The position numbers and the translations under genes were made by a program. DNA of 64,000 nt from Volvox africanus (Eukaryota; Chlorophyta; Chlorophyceae; Chlamydomonadales; Volvocaceae), in contig BSDZ01000112.1 in NCBI GenBank assembly GCA_030268105.1, positions 949,501 through 1,013,500 on the forward strand, in the 5' to 3' direction. The notes under the pieces are model-generated. The model did not search any database and had not been told where the DNA came from. It saw only the letters and a list, made by a program, of their open reading frames with translations. Positions 13,270 through 25,292 of this stretch are shown piece by piece (positions within the stretch are counted from its first letter, which is position 1; every line of letters begins with the position of its first letter).

Positions 13270-16200
13270 GTAGATACTGCACGATACTTACAGCGTTGGT
13301 GTCGACGATGGCTGTGGTGGCCGACATGGCAGTTCGGCGGCAATGGAGGCGGTGTTGGCGGTCTTGGCGTTGGTCGCCGTGGTGACGGTGGTTTCGGCGG
13401 TAGCGGTGATGGCGTATGTGGCCGTGGTGGCGGCGGTGGCGATGGTGAGAATGGTGGCCTCTCTCCCTCCCTCCCTCCGTCCTTCCGACCGCCTACCCAA
13501 TTTCCCTCCCTCCCTCCCTCCCTCCCTTTCTACCTACATTCGGCGGTGGCGATGGTGGCTGTCATGATGGTGGTCACGAAGGTATCTACATACATGTTTT
13601 ACCATTCAGACCCGACCCCGTATAATGACGTACCTGTTTCAATTCCATTGCGGTAGCTCGCCGACAACAGGGGGGGGAGGGAGGGAGGGAGATCGGGAGG
13701 TAACTTGACTGGTGTATCTCTGTTGTGTCTGCCTACAGAGGCCAAATGAAAAATGTTAGTGGCTGGCAGTGTACCCTCAAACCCAAGGGGAAGGGTGCCT
13801 TACCACTCTGCAGCGAAACATCCCTACAAGGTTATCCCTCAGTTGTACAAGATATCTACATACACATGTCACCATAGAGACTCAATCCCGTATCGTCTCA
13901 CCGGTTTCGGTTCGATTGGAGTATCTCTGTAATATCCGCCAACAAAGGCCAAATCGAAAGATGTCAGTATAAGGTCAAACAATGAGCACTACCCGTAGAT
14001 ACCCCACGATACTTACAGCGTTGGTGTCGACGATGGCTGTGGTTGCCGACATGGCAGTTCGGCGGCAATGGAGGCGGTGTTGGCGGTCTTGGCGTTGGTC
14101 GCCGTGGTGACGGTGGTTTCGGCGGTAGCGGTGATGGCGTATGTGGCCGTGGTGGCGGCGGTGGCGATGGTGAGAATGGTGGCCTCTCTCCCTCCCTCCC
14201 TCCGTCCTTCCGACCGCCTACCCAATTTCCCTTCCTCCCTCCCTCCCTCCCTTTCTACCTACATTCGGCGGTGGCGATGGTGGCTGTCATGATGGTGGTC
14301 ACGAAGGTATCTACATACATGTTTTACCATTCAGACCCGACCCCGTATAATGACGTACCCGTTTCAATTCCATTGCGGTAGCTCGCCGACAACAGGGGGG
14401 GGAGGGAGGGAGGGAGATCGGGAGATAACTTGATTGGTGTATCTCTGTTGTGTCTGCCTACAGAGGCCAAATGAAAAATGTTAGTGGCTGGCAGTGTACC
14501 CTCAAACCCAAGGGGAAGGGTGCCTTACCACTCTGCAGCGAAACATCCCTACAAGGTTATCCCTCAGTTGTACAAGATATCTACATACACATGTCACCAT
14601 AGAGACTCAATCCCGTATCGTATCACCGGTTTCGGTTCGATTGGAGTATCTCTGTAATATCCGCCAACAAAGGCCAAATCGAAAGATGTCAGTATAAGGT
14701 CAAACAATGAGCACTACCCGTAGATACCCCACGATACTTACAGCGTTGGTGTCGACGATGGCTGTGGTGGCCGACATGGCAGTTCGGCGGCAATGGAGGC
14801 GGTGTTGGCGGTCTTGGCGTTGGTCGCCGTGGTGACGGTGGTTTCGGCGGTAGCGGTGATGGCGTATGTGGCCGTGGTGGCGGCGGTGGCGATGGTGAGA
14901 ATGGTGGCCTCTCTCCCTCCCTCCCTCCGTCCTTCCGACCGCCTACCCAATTTCCCTCCCTCCCTCCCTCCCTCCCTTTCTACCTACATTCGGCGGTGGC
15001 GATGGTGGCTGTCATGATGGTGGTCACGAAGGTATCTACATACATGTTTTACCATTCAGACCCGACCCCGTATAATGACGTACCCGTTTCAATTCCATTG
15101 CGGTAGCTCGCCGACAACAGGGGGGGGAGGGAGGGAGGGAGATCGGGAGATAACTTGATTGGTGTATCTCTGTTGTGTCTGCCTACAGAGGCCAAATGAA
15201 AAATGTTAGTGGCTGGCAGTGTACCCTCAAACCCAAGGGGAAGGGTGCCTTACCACTCTGCAGCGAAACATCCCTACAAGGTTATCCCTCAGTTGTACAA
15301 GATATCTACATACACATGTCACCATAGAGACTCAATCCCGTATCGTCTCACCGGTTTCGGTTCGATTGGAGTATCTCTGTAATATCCGCCAACAAAGGCC
15401 AAATCGAAAGATGTCAGTATAAGGTCAAACAATGAGCACTACCCGTAGATACCCCACGATACTTACAGCGTTGGTGTCGACGATGGCTGTGGTTGCCGAC
15501 ATGGCAGTTCGGCGGCAATGGAGGCGGTGTTGGCGGTCTTGGCGTTGGTCGCCGTGGTGACGGTGGTTTCGGCGGTAGCGGTGATGGCGTATGTGGCCGT
15601 GGTGGCGGCGGTGGCGATGGTGAGAATGGTGGCCTCTCTCCCTCCCTCCCTCCGTCCTTCCGACCGCCTACCCAATTTCCCTTCCTCCCTCCCTCCCTCC
15701 CTTTCTACCTACATTCGGCGGTGGCGATGGTGGCTGTCATGATGGTGGTCACGAAGGTATCTACATACATGTTTTACCATTCAGACCCGACCCCGTATAA
15801 TGACGTACCCGTTTCAATTCCATTGCGGTAGCTCGCCGACAACAGGGGGGGGAGGGAGGGAGGGAGATCGGGAGGTAACTTGATTGGTGTATCTCTGTTG
15901 TGTCTGCCTACAGAGGCCAAATGAAAAATGTTAGTGGCTGGCAGTGTACCCTCAAACCCAAGGGGAAGGGTGCCTTACCACTCTGCAGCGAAACATCCCT
16001 ACAAGGTTATCCCTCAGTTGTACAAGATATCTACATACACATGTCACCATAGAGACTCAATCCCGTATCGTCTCACCGGTTTCGGTTCGATTGGAGTATC
16101 TCTGTAATATCCGCCAACAAAGGCCAAATCGAAAGATGTCAGTATAAGGTCAAACAATGAGCACTACCCGTAGATACCCCACGATACTTACAGCGTTGGT

Positions 16201-18100
16201 GTCGACGATGGCTGTGGTGGCCGACATGGCAGTTCGGCGGCAATGGAGGCGGTGTTGGCGGTCTTGGCGTTGGTCGCCGTGGTGACGGTGGTTTCGGCGG
16301 TAGCGGTGATGGCGTATGTGGCCGTGGTGGCGGCGGTGGCGATGGTGAGAATGGTGGCCTCTCTCCCTCCCTCCCTCCGTCCTTCCGACCGCCTACCCAA
16401 TTTCCCTCCCTCCCTCCCTCCCTCCCTTTCTACCTACATTCGGCGGTGGCGATGGTGGCTGTCATGATGGTGGTCACGAAGGTATCTACATACATGTTTT
16501 ACCATTCAGACCCGACCCCGTATAATGACGTACCTGTTTCAATTCCATTGCGGTAGCTCGCCGACAACAGGGGGGGGAGGGAGGGAGGGAGATCGGGAGG
16601 TAACTTGACTGGTGTATCTCTGTTGTGTCTGCCTACAGAGGCCAAATGAAAAATGTTAGTGGCTGGCAGTGTACCCTCAAACCCAAGGGGAAGGGTGCCT
16701 TACCACTCTGCAGCGAAACATCCCTACAAGGTTATCCCTCAGTTGTACAAGATATCTACATACACATGTCACCATAGAGACTCAATCCCGTATCGTCTCA
16801 CCGGTTTCGGTTCGATTGGAGTATCTCTGTAATATCCGCCAACAAAGGCCAAATCGAAAGATGTCAGTATAAGGTCAAACAATGAGCACTACCCGTAGAT
16901 ACCCCACGATACTTACAGCGTTGGTGTCGACGATGGCTGTGGTTGCCGACATGGCAGTTCGGCGGCAATGGAGGCGGTGTTGGCGGTCTTGGCGTTGGTC
17001 GCCGTGGTGACGGTGGTTTCGGCGGTAGCGGTGATGGCGTATGTGGCCGTGGTGGCGGCGGTGGCGATGGTGAGAATGGTGGCCTCTCTCCCTCCCTCCC
17101 TCCGTCCTTCCGACCGCCTACCCAATTTCCCTTCCTCCCTCCCTCCCTCCCTTTCTACCTACATTCGGCGGTGGCGATGGTGGCTGTCATGATGGTGGTC
17201 ACGAAGGTATCTACATACATGTTTTACCATTCAGACCCGACCCCGTATAATGACGTACCCGTTTCAATTCCATTGCGGTAGCTCGCCGACAACAGGGGGG
17301 GGAGGGAGGGAGGGAGATCGGGAGGTAACTTGATTGGTGTATCTCTGTTGTGTCTGCCTACAGAGGCCAAATGAAAAATGTTAGTGGCTGGCAGTGTACC
17401 CTCAAACCCAAGGGGAAGGGTGCCTTACCACTCTGCAGCGAAACATCCCTACAAGGTTATCCCTCAGTTGTACAAGATATCTACATACACATGTCACCAT
17501 AGAGACTCAATCCCGTATCGTATCACCGGTTTCGGTTCGATTGGAGTATCTCTGTAATATCCGCCAACAAAGGCCAAATCGAAAGATGTCAGTATAAGGT
17601 CAAACAATGAGCACTACCCGTAGATACCCCACGATACTTACAGCGTTGGTGTCGACGATGGCTGTGGTGGCCGACATGGCAGTTCGGCGGCAATGGAGGC
17701 GGTGTTGGCGGTCTTGGCGTTGGTCGCCGTGGTGACGGTGGTTTCGGCGGTAGCGGTGATGGCGTATGTGGCCGTGGTGGCGGCGGTGGCGATGGTGAGA
17801 ATGGTGGCCTCTCTCCCTCCCTCCCTCCGTCCTTCCGACCGCCTACCCAATTTCCCTCCCTCCCTCCCTCCCTCCCTTTCTACCTACATTCGGCGGTGGC
17901 GATGGTGGCTGTCATGATGGTGGTCACGAAGGTATCTACATACATGTTTTACCATTCAGACCCGACCCCGTATAATGACGTACCTGTTTCAATTCCATTG
18001 CGGTAGCTCGCCGACAACAGGGGGGGGAGGGAGGGAGGGAGATCGGGAGGTAACTTGACTGGTGTATCTCTGTTGTGTCTGCCTACAGAGGCCAAATGAA
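13270..18100. repeat. Dimeric higher-order structure in the satellite
   Basis: Near the right end two unit types alternate, giving a 1,450-bp period. Type A has GGTTGCCGAC and a CTTCCTCCC tract (units around 14,041, 15,491 and 16,941). Type B has GGTGGCCGAC and an uninterrupted CCCTCCCTCC tract (around 13,320, 14,768, 16,218 and 17,668). B units at about 13,320, 16,218 and 17,668 also share TACCTGTTTC and TTGACTGG, while the one at 14,768 does not. Type A also occurs singly at about 5,344 and 8,968, without strict alternation. Confidence 0.8.
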
Positions 18101-18510
18101 AAATGTTAGTGGCTGGCAGTGTACCCTCAAACCCAAGGGGAAGGGTGCCTTACCACACTGCAGCGAAACATCCCTACAAGGTTATCCCTCAGTTGTACAA
18201 GATATCTACATACACATGTCACCATAGAGACTCAATCCCGTATCGTCTCACCGGTTTCGGTTCGATTGGAGTATCTCTGTAATATCCGCCTACAAAGGCC
18301 AAATCGAAAGATGTCAGTATAAGGTCAAACAATGAGCACTACCCGTAGATACCCCACGATACTTACAGCGTTGGTGTCGACGATGGCTGTGGTGGCCGAC
18401 ATGGCAGTTCGGCGGCAATGGAGGCGGTGTTGGCGGTCTTGGCGTTGGTCGCCGTGGTGGCGGTGGTTTCGGCGGTAGCGGTGATGGCGTATGTGGCCGT
18501 GGTGGCCGTG

Positions 18511-20052
18511 GTGGCGATGGTTATGGTCGTTGCCGTAGTGGCCGATGTTTTCACTTTCTTACCAAAAATTGATGAGAACAAGTTGCGGCCAAAGCTATGG
18601 GTTAAGGCTTAAAAGCATCGCTTGAGTGTAGGGTTTTCAGCTCTGCTTTTTGGCTTTATATAGAAGTTAGGGCCCTTAGGCGCAAATAACCCAGACTGGA
18701 AAACAACAACTCTTGTTTCATTGTAATCCAAGTGAAACAACATGCTGTTAATTGGGCATCAAGAATTTCAGGTCCTGCAGGAAGGAGTTACAGGGATTAG
18801 CTGGGTTCTGTCTGGAAAGTGTAAACAAAACCTGAAAGGACGACCATGGCGCAGCTGAGAGTTGGTGATAATTTTACCGATTACAGGGACCTTACCTTTG
18901 CATGCAGTTGTTGATGTTGCCTGAACGCTTCAGGTTGTCAGGCTCTCCTTGCATGACCGCTTCTAATGTCTGATTGCGCTGCAATCATCCCCGGCATTTC
19001 CTTGGCGGTGATGTCAGTTGCCGTAGCATTCGGAGCGGACACATTGCGAGGCATCCTCGGTGATTCATCAGAGCTTTCCGGGGTACTCATATTCGATTAC
19101 TTGTAATTATACTGAAGCCAGGGCGCTTAGGCGCCAAACGCCTTAGTCCGCCGTGCTGTTAGCAAGCTGCGTCTGAAATGGGAAAGATATAAAAGCTGTA
19201 TGACTCGTATCATAACAGCAGAAGTTGATTTATCACATCGAAATGGTCAATAAGGTATTCAGCATTTATCTGGTTGCGTGATGGACATGAAAGTCTCAGG
19301 CTATACGCTTTATCACCAGCTTCGCATGATGCATACTTTCTTTGTTAACGAATTGATGATATTATTATTTTCTAGTCTTGGTTTTGGCATTTTCCATCTT
19401 TGTGGCAAACGCTAATGTTAATCGTACCGTCGTACCCCCAGATAGCTTGGACAACTGAAGTAAGGAGAATCCGTCAAGGGTCAAGCCACCACGCATATTC
19501 TTTAACTTTTAGAATTCCACATTTTCCTCCCTGATATATGGTTGCGTCGCGGCTGAGCTCAGCGATAACTGCGAACGCCTCCTGCATCCCTTTTGCGAAT
19601 AGTTTGCCGAGGGCAGAGAAAGAACTGTTTGCTCTTTATCTTTTTACCTTAGATGAAGAGCGCTATTTAACATTCCCGTGCAACGAATGTACTCAGCCGC
19701 ACTATCAGCCCCTTTAAGGACGTTGCCTAATCAGGATGTTTTAGGTCGGAGGGGCGCCTGGCCGTCGAGGTTGGGCAAGATGGCATCATGCAGATGGCTG
19801 GGGGCAGGACAGGAGGGGAAGCACGTGAAAGGGCGTAATTCTGTAAGTATAGACCTAGATCCCCACATGGGTATGACCGGGCTACGGCCTATGGAGGAGG
19901 CCGCGGCATGAGACACATGTTGGGTACCCCGCGCCAGTCCTAAGTCTGGGGCTGTCCCGCGACTGCCGGATGCTCTCGATTGGGACTCGCGGACGGCACA
20001 CTTTCAGTGCGGAAACATGCACGCAAGATTTTGTTTTGTTTGACTTCGGAAG
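18511..20052. other. No gene recognised
   Basis: Unique-looking DNA beyond the satellite edge. The first 100 bases keep degenerate GTGGCC-like triplets. The only open frames are short (77 codons at 19,678-19,911 and its antisense shadow), with no motif or convincing splice context. Confidence 0.5.
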
Positions 20053-20533
20053 TGGTCCGCTTCGAGCGCAGATGATGATACCGAGGATGTCAGTGGTAGC
20101 CACACGCGTTGGGGGGCTTTCTATACGCTATGACAGCGGATCCTGAGTGCTTTAAGCCGTGCTCACGTCACGTTGCAGTGTCGGCAATCTCCTCCTTGTG
20201 CCCGGGCCCCCTTACTTGTCCGGGTATCGGCGCTGGCGTACACTTATCGCTACTGCATCCTTGATCAGCGCAGCCGAGCGACGGCAACGGACTTCATGGT
20301 TTTCAAGCAGCGGCAGGCACGGCTACAGCCGTATGACAGGTTGTTGCGGACGTTCAGGTAAGATTCTCATGTGTGAAATCTCTCAGGGACCTTAAGAATA
20401 GGGTTTCAGGGGGAACGACTTTGAAGAGACAACGGCAGTCTGCCTGCATGCTCCAAGTGAGTGCCATACTTCTACCGCGTGTGGTGTTTTGTGTCGTGGT
20501 GGAATTTTACGAGGGCCTCTCTTCTCCTTTGGC
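20053..20533 (+). repeat. 481-bp direct repeat, copy A
   Basis: Matches 25,824-26,304 at a constant offset of 5,771 bp; the one difference I saw is CACACGCG versus CACATGCG. The repeat holds a 62-codon open frame (20,173-20,361) that runs into a good splice donor, TTCAG followed by GTAAGATT. The flanks differ on both sides. There is no TG...CA terminus or visible terminal inverted repeat. Confidence 0.93.
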
Positions 20534-20848
20534 TTCCGTCTTCTACTCCATCTGCCCGCACTTGGAATTTCGTCACGCACCTCCTTTCTAACTAACCCTC
20601 TTTATCCTTGCCTTACTGAGAAGGGTACTGCCGCTCTGTGGACGCAGTGCGCTGTCGAACTGCCACCAGGATTTGCTGCAGGGCAATTTGTTTCTTTTTT
20701 GTCGGCGCGCCAGCCTCTATAAGTCTTTTGTATCGCGATATATCTGTAACAACCATATTCCCAAAACCCCCCCAGCCTGGGAGCTACTCACACCACAACC
20801 CCGTCAGCCTGCGGACTGCATACAGCTGCAGCTAAGGGCCCCGGTACC

Positions 20849-20992
20849 CTAGGGTTCTCCCGTTGCCACCTGCCACCGTGCCCCCGCAGTGAAGACCGCC
20901 TCGATGGCCTCCACTCCTTCCTCAGACAGCGCCGTGGCAGCTGCTTTGTTCGGCGGGTTGGCGGCCTTGCTGGCAGCACCCTTGCCCACCTC
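20849..20992 (-). CDS. Probable 3' terminal exon of an unidentified minus-strand gene
   Basis: On the minus strand a pyrimidine-rich stretch ending TTGTTGCAG is followed by a 47-codon frame closing with a stop at 20,849. The peptide is Ala-rich with a charged amphipathic stretch (SEEGVEAIEAVF) and ends ATGEP, which resembles a genuine protein C-terminus more than chance translation. The exon starts in phase 0. I found no upstream exon between 21.0 and 22.8 kb and do not recognise the family. It could be an orphan exon of a decayed gene. The overlapping plus-strand frame at 20,889-21,164 is taken to be its shadow. Confidence 0.4.
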   Translation of the reverse strand, partial: EVGKGAASKAANPPNKAAATALSEEGVEAIEAVFTAGARWQVATGEP

Positions 20993-22760
20993 CTGCAACA
21001 ACAAACAAAAACAAACAAAAACAGTGGGTGACAACTCATTTATAGACGCGGCCGTAGCAACACTGGATGAACACAAGTCCGTGACGCGCTACTGTGCGCG
21101 CAACGGAGTTCGCTTTCTGAATTTCGAAATCCAATTCTGGTTAGATGTAATACCTTATACTTGAAAGCATGTGATGGAGTGTTGGATGGCTGGGCAGATT
21201 TTACCGAAACGTCGTGGAGGGCGTGGAGGCATGATCATAGCGTTATAGCGTTGGAGCTGCCGTACAAGCACATATTGGCGCAAATAATAATCGAAAAGAT
21301 ATGTTTCCCCACTGAATGTCCCTGGTGATGTTATCCTTTGTGTACCATAAGCCTTCCTAAGCTTTGTAATCCCACAACAGTGTATATTTCCTAAGTTTGA
21401 TTGTACCTGACTCTTTGCGAAGCTGTCCGCATACAGTCATCCTTTGGCAACCGCTCTGCCTTGCAACTATTATTGAGGGCTTAGGGCTTGGCGAGGAAGA
21501 AACTCTATGATCTGACTGGCATTAGTTTTGTGAACCTCGGGACGACAAACAGTTAAGATGTTTTGCCTAGGACAGTGACACCGACTTCATCAATCATGTT
21601 ATACTCGCACGACCTCCTCTGGGTGCCATCTCGTAAGAAGTTCCTGACAGAGTATTTACCGTTCGCGCAAGATAGACTGCGCCAATCGCTCACAGAGACG
21701 CCGCCATGTTCCGCGGTTTTGCTCAAAAATCCATAGAACTTATTTAGGCTTACATATGGAACTGGGACGCGGACACATGCAGGACGATGGCTCATGGCAA
21801 CAAGCTCAGCAAACTTAAAAATCCTTGGCATAAATGTCTCCGATGTTTGGTGAGTTGCCCCAGTATACATGAGCTATTTCTCAATTGACTTAGGATGCCT
21901 TCGTAATGAAGAATGTCCGAATTGATCTGGTACGACATGGACCATGGTGCACAAGGAGCACAGACCCGTGGGTCAGCACAACTGGGTCTTTGGTTCTCCT
22001 ATACGCAGTATAGAGCGAGTAGGCGGGACTACGCTTCGCGATGGGTTAGGACTTACTACCGTTTCTTGCTGACCGTTTGCTGCCGGTTCGTTGTTTGCTC
22101 CCCGCAGCAAGCACATCATGCGACCAGATGTGCCTCACTCCCTGCGGCTCCAGGGCATGTTGATTGGTGAGACCATGCTTGGTTTATCGCAACGGGCAAG
22201 GTTCCCTATGATGAAGACAGCTCGTAATTATGCAACTTGGCTGTGCCGTTGGAAACTTATAACGGACCCGCAGGTTCTACAATACAATTTTGATTTGTGC
22301 TCATGCTGCTACACGGGCACTCATGCTGAACGACGTTGAAAATGTTGAAGCCTGTCTAAGTTTTTTTGCGGGCTTGCCATGATGCAGGAGGCGTGGTTAT
22401 CGTGTTCAACCGACAACAGCTGTACTTGTTGGGTAGGTTAAGGGAAGGTCGTGCATGTAGATGTGGGGATACTACGGGACTGGCCCATATTGGGCTCGGT
22501 AAGAGGTATCTTGTCATGCCGTATTACCGCCGACCTGCAGCATGCGATCCGCTCAGGGGGAGCGTATTACGTCGTGACAACCTAGTGCTAAGTCTTCAAG
22601 GGGGACCTATTACGATTTGTTTAAAAAGAAGGACAGACGAGGCAACTGCCACGTTCCATTTACAAAGGCAGGAAGAGTTGCCTGCCTGCCGTGCGTATAT
22701 TGCCCCAGCTCTTTTCACCTGGGAGTCTTCGCACCCTATTTCTTGCTCCCCGAGCAGCCG
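20993..22760. other. No gene confidently recognised; 133-codon ORF at 22,366-22,767
   Basis: The longest frame is plus-strand 22,366-22,767. Its translation is Arg/Leu/Cys-rich without any motif I can name, and it runs towards the border of the bacterial block. A 105-codon minus-strand frame at 21,553-21,870 has no recognisable domain. Both could arise by chance. Confidence 0.3.
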
Positions 22761-22889
22761 CTTATGAACATTCAATAGCTGCTTTAATAGCGGATCCAGG
22801 ACAGTGGGATGCTGCGGATTCCTTTGAAATGCTTCATTGGCGGATAGTACAAAGAGGATTCTGGGCGCTTAATGTAAATTGTTTAGAAG

Positions 22890-23018
22890 ATTTTTTTAAA
22901 TCGAGAGATATTTGATGAAAATTCAGAAAATGTTTTTACCAGGCGTATTGAACTTGCTAGGAAAAATTACCCTGATAATAAAATTGTCCAAGAAATAACA
23001 GAATTCCTTCTTCCGTAG
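22890..23018 (+). pseudogene. lpxA: Fragment resembling the C-terminus of bacterial LpxA (UDP-GlcNAc acyltransferase)
   Basis: The plus frame ending with TAG at 23,016-23,018 encodes about 42 residues, including [17 protein letters not shown]. This resembles, from memory, the helical C-terminal tail of LpxA, the first enzyme of lipid A synthesis, as found in Rickettsiales. The frame is blocked by stop codons just upstream (around 22,884 and earlier); a neighbouring frame (about 22,845-22,915) may continue the similarity, which would imply a frameshift near the T7 run at 22,891. AT content is far above the flanking algal DNA. The transposase fragment abuts it on the opposite strand, so the junction is rearranged. 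The LpxA call rests on a short stretch; that it is bacterial is much safer. Confidence 0.5.
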
Positions 23019-23300
23019 CTCATTTGCAGCTCTTTCATGCCCGTAAGCCGGAAAGTCCACAGCCATATTAATTACAGCATCTTCCACATTAGCAGGCACA
23101 CGATTCTTCAGGCAAGGTTTTTTACGATTCATCTCAAACAGGGCTTCTTCTCCACCTTGGTCGTAGAGTTCTTTGTAGCGATAAAATGTATCTCTACTAT
23201 AGCCCATGACTTTGCACGCTTGGGATACATTCCCTAAGTGTTCTGCAAGTTGTAATAAACCAACTCTTGGCTTTATGATTTTTTCTTGATATATTGTCAT
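23019..23300 (-). pseudogene. Truncated IS481-type transposase, N-terminal helix-turn-helix part
   Basis: From ATG at 23,300 the minus strand reads about 94 residues typical of the start of IS481-family transposases: a Leu-rich helix ([12 protein letters not shown]), the helix-turn-helix [18 protein letters not shown], then [22 protein letters not shown] and [16 protein letters not shown]. Complete members continue into a DDE (RNase H-like) integrase core, absent here. After residue 94 the frame runs antisense through the lpxA-like tail down to 22,923, so the remaining 31 codons of the ORF are not transposase. It cannot be an active element. Base composition and gene type are bacterial, unlike the algal flanks. 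Confidence 0.85.
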
Positions 23301-23372
23301 TTTTTGAGGTTGTTAAAATTATTGCCGGGTACGATTCTATCTAGTATTTTTGTACCCAACAATCCTTAACTG

Positions 23373-24035
23373 TCAGATCAAGTCTTTACTTTTACATTTT
23401 AAATTATCAATAAAATATTTATATTTACTTAGCTCTTTTATATTTGGATTTACAGGAAGTACTTTTGTTTTTAAATAGGTAACAAAGAATAAACGATGAA
23501 TTAATTCTTTCCTTAATCTTTTCGCCTTCCAAACAGAAGAGATAGCTCTTTTATATATTTCTTTCTTTTGAGAAAGTTAGTTGGTAAATTCCAATAAAGC
23601 AAAATAATAGGCATAAAAACCGGCATGGATTTGCTGTAGCTTATTCTTTCATAATGAATTATCATTTTCACCAGCATATACAGCAGAGCCTCTTATGGTG
23701 ACCATCTTCTTTGCATTATAGGCAAGCCTTAGCGGTAATGATTCATCTTGGATAAAAATCTTATTATTAGCTCCCACTGATTTTAAATACAACTCTTTAG
23801 TTATTAAGTAGCTCATCCTGACATATCGCCCTTTAAGTACAGTATCTAAAGGATTAGAGCTTACTTGATAATCGGTATTATCTGCTAATTGTATGTTCAA
23901 CAGATCTTTTTGTTCCTGGTTAGTTATTTTATAGCCACCAAATACAAAATCAGCTTGCTCCTTTTTTATTGCATCTAGCATTTAAGAGAATTTTTTTACC
24001 AAAAGATCATTCTGCGTCTATTAGAAAAAAAGTAT
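23373..24035 (-). pseudogene. Broken bacterial family-2 glycosyltransferase
   Basis: The clearest piece is minus 23,649-23,981 (110 codons), containing QADFVFGGYKITNQ, FIQDESLPLRLAY and VYAGENDNSL, as in bacterial GT2 glycosyltransferases that build surface polysaccharides. Upstream on the minus strand (about 23,985-24,035) a frame with FFLIDAE fits the metal-binding Asp region of GT2 but contains a TGA. Downstream, after a frameshift near 23,645, about 85 codons continue to a stop at 23,373-23,375 with one internal stop; this part is rich in Lys, Phe and Tyr. At least two frameshifts and two stops make it a relic. Its right edge near 24,035-24,045 coincides with return to GC-rich sequence. 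Confidence 0.7.
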
Positions 24036-25292
24036 TTTCCAGAAGCTACGGCGCACCCTTCAGTACCACCCTGCCGTACCACTCGGTATCTCTTCTTAGG
24101 AGAGGATCTGCAGGATATGCTCCGAAAGGTGGCCGCAGCCAAGGCGCCCGAGCGATCCGCAGCCACGGTCGTCAAAACGGTCCTGCACCGGGGCCGAGAC
24201 AAGACCAGGTGCGTGCTGCGCGCCTTTACAGCAGGCGATCCGTCAGGCTGGCTAAAACCCTCAGTACACAGACGCCCATATCTCCATCTGGGTCGGCCTC
24301 AACACGAGGAAGCTGGAGTGGAATTGATTGTGGGACCCCTAGCGAAAAAATAAGAGTTCGGCGCCTCTGGCCGGCTTGGGCAGTGGAGCGATTTGGAGCT
24401 ACTTGAGCCGCTGGAGCGTCAGGGAGGGCTTGCTGACCCACATGAGCATTTTGAGGAAACCGAAGGGGACACGAGCAATAAGGCATACAGGAAACCACGC
24501 ATAGGGGTAAGGCCTATGGCACACGACACCGAATAACAACACCGACTGATTCACATATCGGAATACGGACAAGGGAGATATTTGAGGGCGGACATGGAAG
24601 CACGCCCGACATGACAAATCCTCTTAGGCAAGCGGCTAAGATCCACGACTCAACTAAACTGCCCATCATGTTAAGCTGCCACCCTCCACTTCAACGTTGT
24701 GATGTCCATCATGCCCACGCCCCCTTCAGGAGGCGCTCAGCGGGGAGGAGGCGCCAAGGGGGGTCGGGTCAGAGGTGCAGCTGGGCCATCAAACCAAGTC
24801 CCTCGTGACCTGTAAGTTGGGATGGATAAGAGGGCGGCGCTTTTTAGTGCAGTGGAGCCCTCGGCTGCCATACATGTATGATGGCAGCGCTAGATAAGGC
24901 CCATCAAGAGTCAGGCCGGTTGGGGCTTTACCACGCAGGAATTCTGATTTTAAAATGAAGTTAACAGCATGAATTATATGATACGCGTGTTATCCATAAT
25001 GGGGTAAATTACAATGAAGGAAATGGATGTAAGCATTTGTGATAAGCGCGTAACAGCGTGGGGATCACTCACTTGTCCTTTCCCCTGTCTCTCACGCAAT
25101 GCTAGATGCGTTCCACTTAGTCTCTTGCGATTCAGCGAGTAGTAGCAGGTGGTTCACACAGGTACCCACCACGCACACATATATGCGTCCACCCAAACGA
25201 AAACTTTAAATCGAATGCACCCACGCACGCCGAATTATTTGTACACCCTGCCTTCTTCACGACCTGCTACTATCATGCGGTAACCTCCCGTT
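24036..25292. other. No gene recognised
   Basis: GC-richer sequence after the bacterial block. Short overlapping frames (145 codons + at 23,969-24,406; 90 codons - at 24,226-24,498) show no motif. A near-palindrome CTGCCAT...ATGGCAG lies at about 24,867-24,890. Confidence 0.4.

Larger units (their letters stand above)
1..18510. repeat. 725-bp tandem satellite array, about 25.5 copies
   Basis: The same unit recurs every 725 bp from the first base to about 18,510; for example CCTCAAACCC lies at 1 and again at 726, and the step holds throughout. One unit (about 7,926-8,172) is 724 bp through a single-base loss in the CAAACCCAAG segment. Copies differ at only a few positions: TATCAC/TCTCAC, CCTACAAA/CCAACAAA, TACTGCACG/TACCCCACG, GGCCTAATG/GGCCAAATG. 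This points to recent homogenisation. Each unit has a GGC/GTG triplet-rich stretch, two C-rich tracts and one G-rich tract. The array is cut by the window start, so its true length is unknown. The last copy breaks down at 18,505-18,520 into degenerate GTGGCC-type triplets. Subtelomeric or centromeric satellite are the main candidates. Confidence 0.98.

Noticed and set aside
1..18510. CRISPR array
   Set aside because: Direct repeats of 725 bp with no unique spacers in a eukaryotic context; this is a satellite.
239..18612. Recurrent 67-, 70-, 74- and 112-codon ORFs in every 725-bp unit
   Set aside because: They follow from the GGC/GTG and CCCT triplet content. The few differences between copies mostly change amino acids (Phe/Cys, Pro/Gln, Val/Ala, Ser/Pro), so there is no sign of protein-level selection.
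22923..23018. C-terminal 31 codons of the IS481-like ORF as transposase
   Set aside because: They are the antisense of the lpxA-like tail and do not match the transposase family.
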